Below are positions 7,370 to 15,378 of a DNA stretch of 38,509 nucleotides, piece after piece (the first letter of the stretch is position 1; the number at the start of each line of letters is the position of its first letter). The translations under genes were made by a program, and so were the position numbers. A model generated the notes under the pieces. That model ran no database searches. It saw only the letters and a list, made by a program, of their open reading frames with translations, and was not told where the DNA came from. The DNA comes from Acidimicrobiia bacterium (GTDB taxonomy: Bacteria; Actinomycetota; Acidimicrobiia; Acidimicrobiales; SKKL01). The stretch covers positions 1-38,509 of the forward strand of contig JAENWR010000026.1 of NCBI GenBank assembly GCA_016649895.1. Reading direction: 5' to 3'.

Positions 7370-8263
7370 ATGTCACGACCCCGCTTCCGTTGGATGCTCG
7401 CCCTGCTCGCAGCGGCGGGCCTGCTGGCCGCCGGGTGCGGCGACGACACCGAGCTCGTGTCCAGCGGCGATGGTGGCAGTGGCACGGGTGAACAGGAGAG
7501 CGACGCGACCGATCCGGTGCTGCTCGTCGAGGTGACCGGAGCGTTCACCACCCCCGAGATGAACTTCCAGAACCTGCCGCACCTGGTCGTGTACCCCGAC
7601 GGCCGCATGGTCCAGCCGGGCGCCCAGATCATGATCTACCCGGGGCCTGCCCTCCCCGCGCTGAACGTGACCGGCCTGTCCGGCGAGGCACTCGAGGCGA
7701 TCGCCGGGGCCGCCCGTGCGGCCGGTCTCGATCGCAACGACGTCGACTACGGCGAACCGCCGGTGGCCGATGCCGGCACCACCGTCGTCACGGTCGTGAT
7801 CGACGGCGAGACCTACGTGCACTCGGCGAACGCGCTCGGCCTCGTTGCCGGCGACCTCGGCCCGAGCGCCGACGACCTCGGCCTCACCAACGAGCAGGTC
7901 GAGGCTCGTCAGGCGCTCGAGGGCTTCCTCGCCGAGGTCGGCGATCCCAGCTCGTTGCCCGGGGCCGGAGAGTCGCAGACGTTCTCCGCCGACCGGTTCC
8001 GCTTGTGGGCGCGCCCTGTCGCCGAGGTCGATGCCGGCGTCCAGCCCGACGCCGACGAGCCCAGGCCGACGACGGCCGAGTGGACCGTCGAGGAGGTCGA
8101 GCTCTCCGCTTCCGATTGCATCGCGGCGGAGGGCGACGCCGCCGATGCGGTGGCCTCGCTCCTCGCCGATGCCAACACGCTCACCCGCTTCGAGTCGGGG
8201 GGCGAGACGTGGGCGATCGTCGCCCGCCCGGTGCTGCCCCACGAGCCCACCTGCGTCGATTGA
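7370..8263 (+). CDS. Lipoprotein of unknown function
   Basis: A 297-residue protein with a lipoprotein signal: basic start MSRPRFR, hydrophobic stretch, and lipobox LAAGC near residue 23, followed by a Ser/Gly/Asp-rich linker. The mature part has segments such as HLVVYPDGRMVQ, LSGEALEAIAGAARAAGL and an invariant-looking final CVD. I recognise the pattern as a secreted actinobacterial hypothetical but cannot name a family with a known role. It is divergent from pabB and ends before a strong shared terminator at 8307-8346. ATG 7358 is an alternative start. Confidence 0.8.
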   Translation: MSRPRFRWMLALLAAAGLLAAGCGDDTELVSSGDGGSGTGEQESDATDPVLLVEVTGAFTTPEMNFQNLPHLVVYPDGRMVQPGAQIMIYPGPALPALNVTGLSGEALEAIAGAARAAGLDRNDVDYGEPPVADAGTTVVTVVIDGETYVHSANALGLVAGDLGPSADDLGLTNEQVEARQALEGFLAEVGDPSSLPGAGESQTFSADRFRLWARPVAEVDAGVQPDADEPRPTTAEWTVEEVELSASDCIAAEGDAADAVASLLADANTLTRFESGGETWAIVARPVLPHEPTCVD

Positions 8264-8306
8264 TCGCGGGCCCGGCGACCCGTCCCGGCCGGGCGCCGAC
8301 GCGAGA

Positions 8307-8346
8307 CGAGGCAGCCCCACCGACCTCGGCCGGTGGGGCTGCCTCG
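8307..8346. terminator. Bidirectional hairpin terminator
   Basis: A perfect 16-bp stem (arms 8307-8322 and 8331-8346, CGAGGCAGCCCCACCG and its complement) with an 8-base loop, located between the convergent lipoprotein (ends 8263) and alcohol dehydrogenase (ends 8375). There is no U-run, as is usual in high-GC actinobacteria. Its position suits termination of both genes. Confidence 0.8.
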
Positions 8347-8374
8347 TGCGAAAGGTCAGGCGGTGGACGTCCTG

Positions 8375-9508
8375 TCAGTCGTGCACGATCACCGAGCGAG
8401 CGACCTCGCCGGCGGCCATGGCCTCGAAGGCCTCGTTGACCTCGTCGACGCGGATCTCGCGGGAGATGAGCTCGTCGAGCTTGAGCTCACCCTTCTGGTA
8501 GAGGTCGATGAGCATCGGCACGTCGCGGTCGACGTTGGCCGAGCCGTACCAGCATCCCTTGATGGTCTTGGCCGCGTAGAGGAACGTGAACGCGGCGTTG
8601 AGGTCGAGCTGCACCTCGAGGCGGGGCACGCCCACGAGGATGACCTCGCCGCCGGTGCGGACCATGTTGACCGCCTGCATCATGGTGGCCTCGAGGCCGA
8701 TGCACTCGAACGACACATCGGCACCGCGACCCTCGGTGAGCCCCTGGACGGCGGCCACGGGGTCGCCCTCGCCAGCGTTGACGGTGTCGGTGGCGCCGAA
8801 GTCCTTCGCCATCTCGAGCTTCGAGTCGAACATGTCGACGGCGATGATCTTGGTGGCGCCGGCGATGCGCGCCCCCTGGATGGCGTTGAGTCCCACGCCG
8901 CCGCAGCCGATGACGACGACCGAATCGCCCTGGCGGATGTTGGCGGTGTTGATCGCAGCACCCACGCCGGTGAGCACGCCACAGCCGATGAGCGCTGCCG
9001 CGCCGAGCGGCACGTCGTCGGGGATCTTCACCGTGGAGATGACCGGCACGATGGCTTCGCTGGCGAAGGTGCCGCAGTAGGCCATCTGCCCGAGCTCGCC
9101 GTCGGGTGTCGAGAAGCGCTTGGTGCCGTCAAGGAGGCCGCCCAGGGAGACCGCAGCGTTCTTCTCGCACAGGAAGCCCTGGTCGCGGGTGCAGAAGTAG
9201 CACTCGCCGCACTGGGGGACCCACGACAGGACCACGTGGTCGCCGACGGCGCGATTGGTGACGCCGGGGCCCAGCTCGGTGATGACGCCAGCGCCCTCGT
9301 GGCCGAGGACGAGAGGCGTGGCGAGCGGAATCGTGCCGTTCTGCACCGAGACGTCGGAGTGGCAGACGCCCGATGCGGCCATCTTCACCCGAACCTCGCC
9401 GGCCTGGGGTGCGGCGACGGTGATGTCGTCGCGGATCTGAAGCGGCGTGTCGACGGCGTTGAGGACCGCCGCCCTAGCCGTGCCGGTGGTGCTGGTGGTG
9501 TCGGTCAT
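8375..9508 (-). CDS. Zinc-dependent alcohol dehydrogenase (MDR superfamily)
   Basis: A 377-residue medium-chain dehydrogenase oxidising an alcohol with NAD(P) or a bound cofactor. The catalytic zinc ligands are in SGVCHSD, LGHEGAG and LIGCGV. The structural zinc cysteines are in PQCGECYFCTRDQGFLC. The Rossmann motif is VIGCGGVGLNAIQGA. The pattern is closest to class III or nicotinoprotein alcohol dehydrogenases; the substrate cannot be assigned. ATG 9508 was chosen; ATG 9526 (six codons earlier) is possible. It is convergent with the lipoprotein across the 8307 terminator. The 132 bp before the next gene holds nothing I can name. Confidence 0.92.
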   Translation of the reverse strand: MTDTTSTTGTARAAVLNAVDTPLQIRDDITVAAPQAGEVRVKMAASGVCHSDVSVQNGTIPLATPLVLGHEGAGVITELGPGVTNRAVGDHVVLSWVPQCGECYFCTRDQGFLCEKNAAVSLGGLLDGTKRFSTPDGELGQMAYCGTFASEAIVPVISTVKIPDDVPLGAAALIGCGVLTGVGAAINTANIRQGDSVVVIGCGGVGLNAIQGARIAGATKIIAVDMFDSKLEMAKDFGATDTVNAGEGDPVAAVQGLTEGRGADVSFECIGLEATMMQAVNMVRTGGEVILVGVPRLEVQLDLNAAFTFLYAAKTIKGCWYGSANVDRDVPMLIDLYQKGELKLDELISREIRVDEVNEAFEAMAAGEVARSVIVHD

Positions 9509-9640
9509 CGCGTCATCGTCCCCCATTGGATCGGTGAAGTGGAGTGGGTCCTCATGGTCGCACCCGTCGGTGCTGCGCGCACATGCGCCACGAGTCGTCG
9601 AACCGTACACCGTACGGGCGAGCGGCCAGTGACAGCCGTC

Positions 9641-9937
9641 TCACCCTGCCGACGGGGGCAGGCGTCCTGTTTCGCGGTCGTCGGCGTCGGCCGCCTTCAC
9701 CGCGTATCCGAGGATGATCGCCGGCGCCAGGACGATCGATCCGGCGAGGAGCGAGCCGATGATGACGACGGTGAGCGTGCTCGACCAGCTCGTGACCGAT
9801 CCCCACACGAAGGCCACGATGGCGACGAGGAACAAGCCGTAGCCGAGCCGCTGGGCCACGCTCACGATGCGGGCCAGCCGGGCACGTCGCTGCAGCACGG
9901 GATCGGCGGAGCCGGCGCCGTCGGATGTGCTGCTCAC
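9641..9937 (-). CDS. Small two-helix membrane protein
   Basis: A 98-residue protein. Residues ~1-35 are polar, then two transmembrane helices follow (GYGLFLVAIVAFVWGSV and LTVVIIGSLLAGSIVLAPAIILGY), with a polar Asp-rich tail. Its GTG start overlaps the stop of the glycosyltransferase as GTGA (9934-9937), so it is translationally coupled to it. Actinobacterial hypotheticals of this form are common. A role as a membrane partner of the glycosyltransferase is only inference from coupling. Confidence 0.75.
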   Translation of the reverse strand: MSSTSDGAGSADPVLQRRARLARIVSVAQRLGYGLFLVAIVAFVWGSVTSWSSTLTVVIIGSLLAGSIVLAPAIILGYAVKAADADDRETGRLPPSAG

Positions 9938-10962
9938 GGGCGCCACCCGGCCTCGTCGAGGAGCTCGGCGATCCGCTCGGTCATCGAGTCGAAGGAGAGA
10001 TGTCGGCGGACCACCTCGCGATTGTGGTCGAGGAGCGCGGCATCGGGCGACCTCATGAACTCCCGCAGCGGCGTGGCATCGTCGGTGGGGAACCACCGGA
10101 AGCCCAACCGACGCAGCTCGGTGGCCACCGGGTAGTCGGCCACGGCCGCGGGGAGCATGTGCGCTGCGGCCTCGACCGGTGGGTTGCCGAAGCCCTCCCA
10201 CCTCGACGGGAAGACGACGGCATCGGCCGCCGCGTAGAAGTCGGCGGGGGAGACGGCACCCTCGCGGATGACGCGGCAGTGGGCGGCGCCGATGATGCGG
10301 TCGAGCTCGGGGCCGTAGCCCTCCTCGGCCGGACCCACCAGCCAATAGGTGGCGCCCAGCTGCTCGCACATCCGCACGGCGTCGGGCACGCCCTTGCGTT
10401 CGATGGCTCTCACCGGGTGCACCAGGAGCGTCTCGTCGTGGTGGACCCCGAGGCCGGCGCGAACCGCATCGCGATCCCCCCGCGGTGGGTCGGGATCGAA
10501 CCCGTTGTAGATGCACACAGCGTCGATGCCGCGCTCGGCCATCTCGACGCGGGTCAGCTGGTTGATGGTGACGTGGCACCAGGCCGCATCGGTGGGAGGC
10601 AGCTCGGTGATGTGGGCGAACCGTTCGCGCTGCCATGGTGGATCGTGGTGGTGCAGGACTGCCGGCCGCCCCCGCAACGCGTCGGCCACGACGCGGGCCG
10701 CTGCCAGGTTGAGTGGGATCGTCAGGAGGTTCTCGACGATCACCAGGTCGGCATCGGCGAGCGCGTCCTCGATCTCGCCGGCCGACGGGGGAGCTGAGGC
10801 CCCGATGGCGAGACCGGCGATGGTGCGGTCAACGGGTCCTTCGCCGGCGACGGTGACCACCTGCCACCCGAGCCGGGTGAGGGCATCGGACCAGGCGGCC
10901 GCCACGACCGACACTCCGTCGGTGAGGCCCAACCGGAACGAGACGAGGGCGCAGGTCGACAT
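9934..10962 (-). CDS. GT4-type glycosyltransferase
   Basis: A 342-residue GT-B fold glycosyltransferase. The N-domain has the nucleotide-free acceptor side (VSFRLGLTDGVSVVAAAWSDAL, HHHDPPWQRERF). The C-domain has PVRAIERKGVPDAVRM, YWLVGPAEEGYG and the diagnostic SRWEGFGNPPVEAA (E-x7-E-like nucleotide-sugar site). The HHHDPPW pattern is often seen in uncharacterised actinobacterial GT4 enzymes. Donor and acceptor are unknown. It overlaps the small membrane protein downstream by 4 bp and follows the DUF5317 gene (gap 38 bp), suggesting a three-gene run. Confidence 0.88.
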   Translation of the reverse strand: MSTCALVSFRLGLTDGVSVVAAAWSDALTRLGWQVVTVAGEGPVDRTIAGLAIGASAPPSAGEIEDALADADLVIVENLLTIPLNLAAARVVADALRGRPAVLHHHDPPWQRERFAHITELPPTDAAWCHVTINQLTRVEMAERGIDAVCIYNGFDPDPPRGDRDAVRAGLGVHHDETLLVHPVRAIERKGVPDAVRMCEQLGATYWLVGPAEEGYGPELDRIIGAAHCRVIREGAVSPADFYAAADAVVFPSRWEGFGNPPVEAAAHMLPAAVADYPVATELRRLGFRWFPTDDATPLREFMRSPDAALLDHNREVVRRHLSFDSMTERIAELLDEAGWRP

Positions 10963-11000
10963 GGCGGCCTCACCGTACCGGCCACCACTCCGCCCTTCGA

Positions 11001-11852
11001 TCAGCGGCGGCCGACGCGCATGGTGGGGTGGTCGGGGCGCGGCGGCGGATGCCGGCGCCACGGCCAGGCCGGGTGGGCAGCCGCAGGCGCGGCCCGGCCC
11101 GAAGGTGGAACGCCGCCGGCGCGGTGGATGGCGCCGACGAGGCCCTCGTCGTCCTTCGAGGGGCCCCACCCCAGGGGCACCGGAACCGGGCGGCCACGCT
11201 CCACCTCGATCGGTCGCTGACGGCGGGTGGGCTCGTGGTGGGGCCGGCCGGCGGCTGAGGTCGCGGCGCGGTCGTCGTCGAGGAGGATCTCGCGCACCGG
11301 GATGGTGCCCTGTCGGCGTCGTCGCTGCACGGCGTTGCAGGCGGCGGCGCCCATGCCCATCATCGTGATGAGGTCGCCGAAGGAGACGACGAGGCCGACC
11401 ACCGGCACCGGGATGCGCTCGCCGAGCGGGGCGAGCACGGTGTCGTCGTCGGCGACCCGTCGGCCGCCGACGAGGTGGAGGTCGACCGGATCATCGAGAG
11501 CGCCGACCTCGGCACGATCGACGGCATCGACAGCGAGGAGCGCGTCGAGGTCGACCGGTACCGTTCCGTGGAACAGGAGCGGCACGAGGTTCACGATGAT
11601 GCCGATGCCGGCGACGCCGAGGCCCCGAAGGTGCACGTTGGCAAACGCGAACAGCGCCCCGCAGATGAGGCCGGTGGCGAGGAGGATCTCGGGGGCCTCG
11701 AGCCCGCCCCACCTGGCGGCCACCACGGCGCAGACGGCGATGATGCCGACGGGGGTCCAACGGAAGTGGAGCCCCTTGAGGCGTCGGAGCCGGCCACCGC
11801 GGACCAGCCCGATCACCAATCCGATGAGGAGTCCGGCGGCGATGAGGGCCAT
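11001..11852 (-). CDS. DUF5317 family membrane protein
   Basis: A 283-residue protein. The first ~185 residues form 4-5 membrane helices typical of DUF5317: MALIAAGLLIGLVIGLVRGGRLRRL, then HLRGLGVAGIGIIVNLVPLLFHGTVPVD, then ERIPVPVVGLVVSFGDLITMMG. The remaining ~95 residues are a Pro/Arg-rich cytoplasmic tail without recognisable domain. The family function is unknown. ATG 11852 follows a GTG in the same frame. It is divergent from the biotinyl carrier at 11946; the 93-bp gap should contain both promoters. Confidence 0.85.
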   Translation of the reverse strand: MALIAAGLLIGLVIGLVRGGRLRRLKGLHFRWTPVGIIAVCAVVAARWGGLEAPEILLATGLICGALFAFANVHLRGLGVAGIGIIVNLVPLLFHGTVPVDLDALLAVDAVDRAEVGALDDPVDLHLVGGRRVADDDTVLAPLGERIPVPVVGLVVSFGDLITMMGMGAAACNAVQRRRRQGTIPVREILLDDDRAATSAAGRPHHEPTRRQRPIEVERGRPVPVPLGWGPSKDDEGLVGAIHRAGGVPPSGRAAPAAAHPAWPWRRHPPPRPDHPTMRVGRR

Positions 11853-11945
11853 CACCCACGGACCGTACTGCCCACGTGCGTCGCACACGGGGACCGTCGG
11901 TGCGCTGGGATACGGTTTCGGGCACGGGGTGACGAGAGGAGCGAC

Positions 11946-12164
11946 GTGGTCGAGATCAGCGCCGAGATGAGTGCCACTGTCTGGCAGGTGCGCACCGAGG
12001 TGGGCCGGAGCGTCGCCGTCGATGACGAACTGGTGGTCCTCGAATCGATGAAGATGGAGATCCCCGTCGTCGCACCCGTCGCCGGCACCGTGCGCGAGAT
12101 CCGCGTGGCGCCCGACGACAAGGTGTCCGACGGCACGGTGCTCGTCGTCGTCGACCCCGACTGA
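11946..12164 (+). CDS. Biotin/lipoyl-binding carrier protein (TB7.3-like)
   Basis: A 72-residue stand-alone biotinyl domain. The biotinylation motif is ESMKM with K36 as the modified lysine, within VLESMKMEIPVVAPVAGTV. It closely resembles mycobacterial TB7.3. GTG 11946 has AGGAG at 11937-11941. Such carriers present carboxybiotin to carboxyltransferases of acyl-CoA carboxylases; no carboxylase subunit is adjacent. The stop is followed by 13-bp tandem repeats and a large hairpin. Confidence 0.9.
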   Translation: MVEISAEMSATVWQVRTEVGRSVAVDDELVVLESMKMEIPVVAPVAGTVREIRVAPDDKVSDGTVLVVVDPD

Positions 12165-12171
12165 CAGCGGC

Positions 12172-12221
12172 CCTGACCCCGGCCTGACCCAGTTCCCTGA
12201 CTCAGTTCCCTGACCCAGTTT
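12172..12221. repeat. Tandem 13-bp repeats
   Basis: Three successive copies of CCTGACCCAGTTC at 12183-12195, 12196-12208 and 12209-12221, each differing by at most one base. A partial copy lies at 12172-12182. They lie between the biotinyl carrier stop and a strong hairpin. Every unit contains TGA, so stops occur in several frames. Confidence 0.7.
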
Positions 12222-12227
12222 CGTTGT

Positions 12228-12266
12228 GGGCGCGTTGGCGAACGGGGTCCGTTCGCCGGTGCGCCC
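12228..12266. terminator. 16-bp-stem hairpin between convergent genes; also a dispersed repeat (copy 1)
   Basis: Arms GGGCGCGTTGGCGAAC (12228-12243) and GTTCGCCGGTGCGCCC (12251-12266) pair over 16 positions, three of them G-U, around a 7-base loop. It separates the carrier gene (ends 12164) from the lipoprotein on the other strand (ends 12271), so it fits a bidirectional terminator. A related sequence occurs at 21692-21736 downstream of ccmI. Confidence 0.65.
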
Positions 12267-12270
12267 GGTA

Positions 12271-12834
12271 TCAGCGAGCGCGACCGGCCATCGAACCCTC
12301 GAGCGGCGACAGGCCCAGGTCGAACAGGGCGCACGACACCCTGCGGTCGCCCGCCGACCAACGATCCTCGTTCGGGACCTGCGCTGCGTAGTCCAGCGTC
12401 GACCCGGCCCATGGAGTGCCGACGAACGTCGAGAACTGGGCCACGCAGTAGCTGTCGGCCTGTTCGGCGATGGCCTCGGCTCCCGGCCACGCAGCTCCGG
12501 GTGCGGCCAGCTTGCCCGTGGCGAACAGCTCGTAGCGGTGCGGATGCCGGCAGTCGAGCGGCACCACCGGTTCGCCGGCCAGGTAGGTGTCGATCCCGTC
12601 GGGTTGCTCGCCGGTCTCGTCGGCCACGTCGTCGAAGCACGCATCCACGCCGAGGCTGCGCGGGTCGACCGGGTCGGGCGGAAGGGTGGGAACGGTGGGT
12701 TGGGCGGTGAAGAGCTCCTCGGCGCCCTCGGGGATGGTGGCGCGCCCCGACCTCACATCGTCGCCCACGTAGTCGGCACATGCTGCGACGCCGAACACGA
12801 CGAGGGCGAGGGGCAGCAGCCGGGCGCGGGTCAT
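12271..12834 (-). CDS. Septum-formation-family lipoprotein (paralogue 2)
   Basis: A 187-residue lipoprotein. The signal MTRARLLPLALVVFGVAAC ends in a lipobox (VAAC). The mature part has the cysteine pattern of the Septum_form family: VDACFDD, VVPLDCRHPHRYELFATGKL, YCVAQFSTFVG and VSCALFD. It shares layout with the gene just upstream (DCxxPHxxE, then C, then VxCA), so the two are tandem paralogues. Its ATG overlaps the upstream stop as ATGA. It is probably anchored on the outer face of the membrane. The link to septation is by family name only; function is not established. Confidence 0.8.
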   Translation of the reverse strand: MTRARLLPLALVVFGVAACADYVGDDVRSGRATIPEGAEELFTAQPTVPTLPPDPVDPRSLGVDACFDDVADETGEQPDGIDTYLAGEPVVPLDCRHPHRYELFATGKLAAPGAAWPGAEAIAEQADSYCVAQFSTFVGTPWAGSTLDYAAQVPNEDRWSAGDRRVSCALFDLGLSPLEGSMAGRAR

Positions 12835-13475
12835 CCGGCCTCGGCTCCGCCGACCCGAGCTGCCAGGGGTTGCAGGTCGCGGTTGTGGACTGCGCAGTGC
12901 ACGACTCGATCGCCCCCGGCCCATGCGTCGGCATCGGGCCGCAGGTGGACGATGTCGAGCGTCGACTCGACGTACTTCTGGCCGACGTAGGGCTCGAAGG
13001 CATCGAGGCACAGCTGATCCGCCGCTCCGAGCACGGCTCCGTCGCCTGGGTACCCAGCGGATGGCTCGTCGTTCAGCGAGGCCACCGCGTACACCTCGAC
13101 CCCATGGGGCTCGTCGCACGCGCGCCGTTGGGCGCCGCCCTCGACGGTGATGCTCTCGAGCATCCCGAGGCCCGGGAGGTCGACGCAATCGCCGGCAGCG
13201 AGCTGGTCCAGCGGGATCATCGAACCCGAGGCCGTGGTGTCGTCGGGTGGGGCGATGATGGGCTCCACCGTGGTGGGGGTGACCAGGGCGCGCCCCACTC
13301 GCTCAGTGGTGGTCGTGGTGGCCGACGCCGTCGTGGACGACGCCATCGCGGCGTCGGTGGTCGAGGTGCCAGGGACAGCGGTCGTGGCGGCCCCACCGTC
13401 GTCGGATGTGCACGACGCCACGGCGAGCAGCACCGCCGCACCGATGGCGCATCGCCACACGGTGAGCCGGAGCAT
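12831..13475 (-). CDS. Septum-formation-family lipoprotein (paralogue 1)
   Basis: A 214-residue lipoprotein: signal with lipobox VASC near residue 22, then a ~60-residue Thr/Ser/Ala-rich linker, then a cysteine-containing domain (AGDCVDLPG, RACDEPHGVEVYAVASL, QLCLDAFEPYVGQKYVES, VVHCAVHN). Its start codon overlaps the sortase stop by one base (TGATG). Together with the sortase and paralogue 2 it forms a tightly coupled three-gene cell-envelope operon. No LPxTG-type sorting signal is visible in it. Confidence 0.8.
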   Translation of the reverse strand: MLRLTVWRCAIGAAVLLAVASCTSDDGGAATTAVPGTSTTDAAMASSTTASATTTTTERVGRALVTPTTVEPIIAPPDDTTASGSMIPLDQLAAGDCVDLPGLGMLESITVEGGAQRRACDEPHGVEVYAVASLNDEPSAGYPGDGAVLGAADQLCLDAFEPYVGQKYVESTLDIVHLRPDADAWAGGDRVVHCAVHNRDLQPLAARVGGAEAG

Positions 13476-14536
13476 CAGTACGACGGCAGGAACTGGTCGA
13501 GGTGGATGAACGTGTTGAACAGCAGCCACACGAGCACCGGTGAACCGAGCGCGTAGGCGGTCCAGCGACGCCAGCGGGCACCGACGACGATGATTGCCGC
13601 CAGGGCCAAGAGGAACAGTGCCCCCCACACCAGGGTCGGCGTTCGAGCGCTCGGGTCGCCCTCGAGCCCTTCGCCGAAGCCGTCGGCCGACGCGGCGACT
13701 CCCTCGTCCTCGCCGTCGACATCGCCGTCGACATCGCCGTCGGCATCGGCATCGGCGACCTCGCGGGGCGGAGCCCGTGGGGCAGGCGGGTCCTGCAGCG
13801 CGGCCGTGACCACGATGCGTTGGCGCGAGCTGTACTTCGGGTGGCATGCGGTGAGGGTGAGGCGGTCGTCGCCGGCGTCGTCGAGCACCTCGACGGCGTT
13901 GTCGTCGACGATGAAGTGCCCCGCCACCTGTGCAGGATCGCCGTCGACCTCGTGCGCCATCACCTCGTAGGTGAACTCGCCCTGCACGGTCTGCACGCGG
14001 ATCTCGTCACCTGGTTGCAGCTTGTCGAGGTCGTGGAACGGCTGGCCGTAGGTGGTGCGGTGCCCGGCGATGGCGGCGTTCCCCGGCTGGCCCGGCAGGG
14101 GGCTGTCGGGGTAGTGGCCCGGCCCGAGGCGCAGATCGGCGGTGCTCACCCCGTGCACCACGGCCTCGTCGACGCCGATGGTGGGGATCCAGATGCGGGC
14201 CACCGGATCGCCGGGCTCGGGGGTGAGCGCCGCGATGGTGGCCTCGTCGAGCTCGTCCAACGTCGGCGGTGTCGTCGTCGTGGTGGGAGTTGCGGGGTCG
14301 ACGGGGGTCGTGGCCGGATCGTCCACCGGCGGAGGCGTCGTGGTGGTCGGGGCGAACGCTTCGAGCTGCTCGGCGAACTGCTGGTCGAGGCGGTCCTGGC
14401 TTCGGGAGTGCTGGAGGCCGGTACCCCACAGCTGGTAGATGGCGAAGAGCAGGATGAGCACGCCGGCTCCGATGAGGACCCGGCCCAGGTCGCCGATGGC
14501 TCGCGCCACGCGGGGCGACAGGTGGGGGAGGCTCAC
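13475..14536 (-). CDS. Class E sortase
   Basis: A 353-residue membrane-anchored transpeptidase. There is an N-terminal membrane helix (residues ~18-37), then a long Thr/Pro-rich extracellular linker. The sortase domain has H159 in AIAGHRTTYG, C231 in LTLTACHPKYSS and the arginine in RQRIVV. After it comes an acidic Asp/Gly repeat encoded by GACGGCGATGTC-like units, and two more hydrophobic segments at the C-terminus. Class E sortases attach proteins with LAxTG-like signals to peptidoglycan; no substrate is nearby. GTG 14536 was preferred; ATG 14635 in the same frame would add a low-complexity leader. It is divergent from ccmA. Confidence 0.9.
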   Translation of the reverse strand: MSLPHLSPRVARAIGDLGRVLIGAGVLILLFAIYQLWGTGLQHSRSQDRLDQQFAEQLEAFAPTTTTPPPVDDPATTPVDPATPTTTTTPPTLDELDEATIAALTPEPGDPVARIWIPTIGVDEAVVHGVSTADLRLGPGHYPDSPLPGQPGNAAIAGHRTTYGQPFHDLDKLQPGDEIRVQTVQGEFTYEVMAHEVDGDPAQVAGHFIVDDNAVEVLDDAGDDRLTLTACHPKYSSRQRIVVTAALQDPPAPRAPPREVADADADGDVDGDVDGEDEGVAASADGFGEGLEGDPSARTPTLVWGALFLLALAAIIVVGARWRRWTAYALGSPVLVWLLFNTFIHLDQFLPSY

Positions 14537-14664
14537 GGCGGTCGAGGCTACCAGTGGGGCGCCGACCACCCGGGTCACGAGGTGTTGCGGGCGGTCGGGC
14601 GTCGGGGCACAGGGCGTGGCTGCCTGGCTCGCCATGCGGTCCCGCCGGTAGCCTCGGACGGCCC

Positions 14665-15378
14665 ATGGAACCCGTCATCCACCTCCGCGGCGTGGTCTGC
14701 CTCCTCGGGCGCTTCCCGGCGCTGGCTGGTGTCGACCTCTCCGTCGAGCAGGGCGAGATCGTGCTGCTCCAGGGTCCCAACGGCGCGGGGAAGTCGACGC
14801 TGCTGCGCCTGTGTGCCGGCCTCCAGCCGGTGGCCACCGGCACGGCGCGGGTGCTCGGCCACGATCTGGCCACCGAGTCGCACCAGGTGCGGGTGCGGGT
14901 GGGGCTCCTCGCCCATGCGACGTTCCTCTACGACGACCTCACCGTGGCCGACAACGTGCGGTTCTGGACCTTGGCGGCGAAGGCCGATCTGGACGACGCA
15001 CAGCGCGCCATGCAACGCCTGGGCCTGGCCGATCGACTGGCCGAGGTGAAGGTGTCTCGCTTGTCCACGGGTCAGCGCCGTCGGGTGGCCATCGCCATCT
15101 TGATGGCCCGCCGGCCCGAGCTGTGGCTCCTCGACGAGCCGCATGCCGGCCTCGACCAGGATGGCCGCGACCTCGTCGACGCGCTGGTCCGCGAGGCGGC
15201 GGAGGTCGGCGCCACCGTGGTGATCGCCTCCCACGAGCTCGATCGAGCGGCGCAGCTCGCTCCTCGCCACGTCACCATCGTCGGCGGCGCCATCACCGCC
15301 ATCACCGCCGACACGGCAGCTGGCCCAGCGGGCGTGCCCGAGCATCAGCAGCCCGAGGCGGTGCGCAGTGCTCCGTGA
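14665..15378 (+). CDS. ccmA: Heme exporter ATP-binding protein CcmA
   Basis: A 237-residue ABC ATPase. Walker A is QGPNGAGKST, the signature is RLSTGQRRRVAIAI, Walker B is LWLLDEPHAGLD, and the switch histidine is in IASHE. In System I cytochrome c maturation, CcmA energises CcmBCD to release holo-CcmE. It is the first gene of the nine-gene ccm run. It overlaps ccmB by 11 bp. Alone it would be an anonymous ABC ATPase; the ccmB-ccmH context fixes the name. Confidence 0.93.
   Translation: MEPVIHLRGVVCLLGRFPALAGVDLSVEQGEIVLLQGPNGAGKSTLLRLCAGLQPVATGTARVLGHDLATESHQVRVRVGLLAHATFLYDDLTVADNVRFWTLAAKADLDDAQRAMQRLGLADRLAEVKVSRLSTGQRRRVAIAILMARRPELWLLDEPHAGLDQDGRDLVDALVREAAEVGATVVIASHELDRAAQLAPRHVTIVGGAITAITADTAAGPAGVPEHQQPEAVRSAP

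Noticed and set aside
9952-11169. Longer start for the glycosyltransferase at 11169
   Set aside because: The extra ~69 residues are Arg/Pro/Ala-rich and overlap DUF5317 coding; homology begins at MSTCALVSF (10962).
12172-12221. CRISPR array
   Set aside because: The 13-bp units are directly adjacent with no spacers, and no cas gene is present.
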